A program made the position numbers and the translations under genes. The notes below the pieces were generated by a model. It was not told where the DNA came from and searched no databases. It saw nothing but the letters and a program-made list of their open reading frames with translations. Positions 5,601 through 6,678 of a stretch of 6,678 nt of DNA are shown here, piece by piece; within the stretch, counting starts at the first letter, position 1; each line of letters starts with the position of its first letter. Source of the stretch: Cocleimonas sp. (lineage in GTDB: Bacteria; Pseudomonadota; Gammaproteobacteria; Thiotrichales; Thiotrichaceae). The DNA lies in contig JAGLBQ010000054.1 of NCBI GenBank assembly GCA_023146675.1, positions 1-6,678 of the forward strand, read 5' to 3'.

Positions 5601-5681
5601 ATTAGTCATTAGCAAATTTTATTAGTGGTTATATTTTATTTATTATTGCGAATTTAGTAATAGATACTTTATTAGTTTAGT
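5601..5681. repeat. Cluster of ATTAGT/TTTAGT elements upstream of dacB
   Basis: ATTAGT occurs at 5601, 5621 and 5671, TTTAGT at 5653 and 5676, ATTAG at 5608, and an inverted copy ACTAAA at 5593. All lie 35-120 bases upstream of the dacB start. The spacings are irregular. It could be a multi-site operator for dacB or only low-complexity A+T-rich sequence. Confidence 0.3.
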
Positions 5682-6133
5682 CTGAATAGAAAGATCTGCA
5701 AGGCAGGTATATCAGTGTTGCAAGCCATGCACCACATTACATAATTTCTACAAAAACTAAACTAGCTAGGAGTCTAGGATACATGCTATTAATGTATATA
5801 GAAGCTGAACATCTGAAGCATTCCGATGAGCTATCAGCAGTTCCCGCTGAAACGTAATACCTCTTAAAAGTTAATTAAAATAAGGTGTTAAAAAAAATGT
5901 AAATGAATTTACTAACAGTGGATTTTGGTAACCTATAGGAAAAAGCTAGGAAAGCCTTAATTTCACCTATTTAGGGTTATTTTTAGTATTGATAGCAGGG
6001 TTAAATTTAATTTAGGCAATAGTTTAGCCATGGGAATGCTTATTAATAGATGTGTTTTTTAGCCCATAAAATTCGTTTTTTAAAAAGCAATGCCTATATT
6101 TAACATACCGAGGTCTTAACGTTCCTTCTAACT

Positions 6134-6147
6134 TATAATGCTATAAT
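6134..6147 (+). promoter_or_regulatory. Extended -10 promoter of the Rpn-type nuclease gene
   Basis: Two perfect TATAAT hexamers lie 8 bases apart (6134-6139 and 6142-6147). The second is preceded by TGC, giving a complete TGnTATAAT extended -10, which can work without a good -35; none is visible. Transcription would start near 6154, leaving a leader of about 26 bases with AAGG (6171-6174) as Shine-Dalgarno. Confidence 0.55.
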
Positions 6148-6179
6148 TAATTTCTAGACGATCCAAACAAAAGGTATCC

Positions 6180-6678
6180 ATGAAAAGAAAACTAGTCAGT
6201 TTTGATTGGGCAATCAAACGCATCCTGCGTAGCAAGGCAAACTTTGGCATTTTAGAAGGATTTCTCTCAGAGCTATTATTTGAGGATATTCATGTCCTTG
6301 AGGTGTTGGAAAGTGAAAGTAATAAAGACAGTAAGCGCGATAAATTTAACCGTCTTGATATTAAGGTCAGAGATACCAATAACGATATTATTCTGATAGA
6401 GATTCAATACAGTAGTGAACTAGACTACCTACAACGCATTCTTTATGCGAGTAGTAAAGCTGTTACAGAGCAGCTTAAAGAAAGTGATGCTTACTCTAAA
6501 ATCACTAAGATTATTTCAATTAATATCCTCTATTTTGATTTTGGAGAGGGTGAGGATTATATCTATAAAGGAGCGACTAGCTTTATTGGTTTGCACAATA
6601 AAACCAAGCTTAAGCTGAATCCAAAACAGCAAGAACTTTATAAAACTACTCAAATAGAAGAAATATACCCAGAATATT
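6180..6678 (+). CDS. Rpn-family / PD-(D/E)XK nuclease 'transposase'-type protein, 3' end cut off
   Basis: The frame starts at the ATG 6180-6182, 5 bases after AAGG, and is open for 166 residues to the window edge; relatives are usually about 250-330. It resembles the Rpn (recombination-promoting nuclease) and TIGR01784-type family, once called transposases: an N-terminal FDWAIKRILRSKANFGILEGFLSELL-like segment (8-33, predicted helical), FNRLDIKVRD (56-65) with D60, and IILIEIQ (70-76) with E74 and Q76. D60 and E74-x-Q76 form the PD-(D/E)XK core with the E-x-Q variant usual in this family. A following helix (83-99, YLQRILYASSKAVTEQ) and the GEDYIYKGATSFIGLH segment also fit. Studied members are DNA nucleases linked to RecA-independent recombination and some have been linked to phage defence. 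They are often multicopy and genomically mobile. No inverted repeats or target duplications are visible. Confidence 0.85.
   Translation, partial: MKRKLVSFDWAIKRILRSKANFGILEGFLSELLFEDIHVLEVLESESNKDSKRDKFNRLDIKVRDTNNDIILIEIQYSSELDYLQRILYASSKAVTEQLKESDAYSKITKIISINILYFDFGEGEDYIYKGATSFIGLHNKTKLKLNPKQQELYKTTQIEEIYPEY

Larger units (their letters stand above)
5560..6179. other. 620-base intergenic region, no recognisable gene
   Basis: Both flanking genes are read outward from this A+T-rich gap. Stops are frequent in all frames. The longest notable open stretch runs on the plus strand at 5690-5857 (about 55 codons, only ATG at 5783), whose product I do not recognise. Small dyads are visible: ATACAT/ATGTAT (5779-5797), TCAGC/GCTGA (5834-5850; TCAGC could alternatively pair with GCTGA at 5804-5808), and the palindromes CCTATAGG (5932-5939) and CCTATTTAGG (5966-5975). 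None has a terminator-like T-run or an RNA-gene signature I know. No clear promoter for dacB was found. Confidence 0.6.

Noticed and set aside
5834..5850. TCAGC/GCTGA hairpin as a small RNA or terminator
   Set aside because: The stem is only 5 bp with no T-run and no promoter at a fitting distance.
6180..6678. Full insertion sequence around the nuclease gene
   Set aside because: No terminal inverted repeat or target-site duplication is visible on the left side, and the right side is outside the window; this family is not a classical insertion sequence.

Overview
The window is A+T-rich DNA (roughly 60% A+T by eye) from what looks like a gammaproteobacterium. The nickel-type GloA, the S13-family DacB and the CoaE are all closely like gammaproteobacterial versions. 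A DsrC/TusE-family gene and a PD-(D/E)XK 'Rpn-type' nuclease gene are common in sulfur-oxidising Thiotrichales-like bacteria, but that finer placement is only a guess.

Positions 1-2835, minus strand: one tight five-gene operon. It starts with two adjacent DUF1538 membrane proteins with no gap between them, homologous to the UmpA/UmpB pair reported as a two-component Na+(Li+,K+)/H+ antiporter. A PII-like signalling protein, a two-CBS-domain protein and dephospho-CoA kinase (coaE, cut by the left edge) follow. The last three genes are joined by 4-base stop/start overlaps (ATGA and GTGA). Two likely nucleotide-sensing proteins next to a membrane transporter suggest a cation/proton antiporter gated by cell energy or nucleotide state. 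This is the most interesting module in the window.

Positions 2836-3281: a 446-base divergent intergenic region. It holds a probable promoter for each side, two divergently oriented copies of a tandem half-site (ATACCT-N8-ACCTA), and a 9-bp-arm inverted repeat at the predicted start of the rightward transcript.

Positions 3282-4022, plus strand: a DsrC/TusE-family protein that lacks the essential penultimate cysteine but keeps the upstream one, followed 36 bases later by glyoxalase I (gloA). A 17-bp perfect hairpin (4032-4078) closes this unit and probably also terminates the convergent dacB.

Positions 4096-5559, minus strand: dacB (PBP4-type D-Ala-D-Ala carboxypeptidase/endopeptidase), complete, exported and strongly basic. 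Positions 5560-6179 have no recognisable gene but contain a cluster of TTAGT elements and, at the right end, an extended -10 promoter. That promoter drives an Rpn/PD-(D/E)XK nuclease gene (6180 onward), cut by the right edge.
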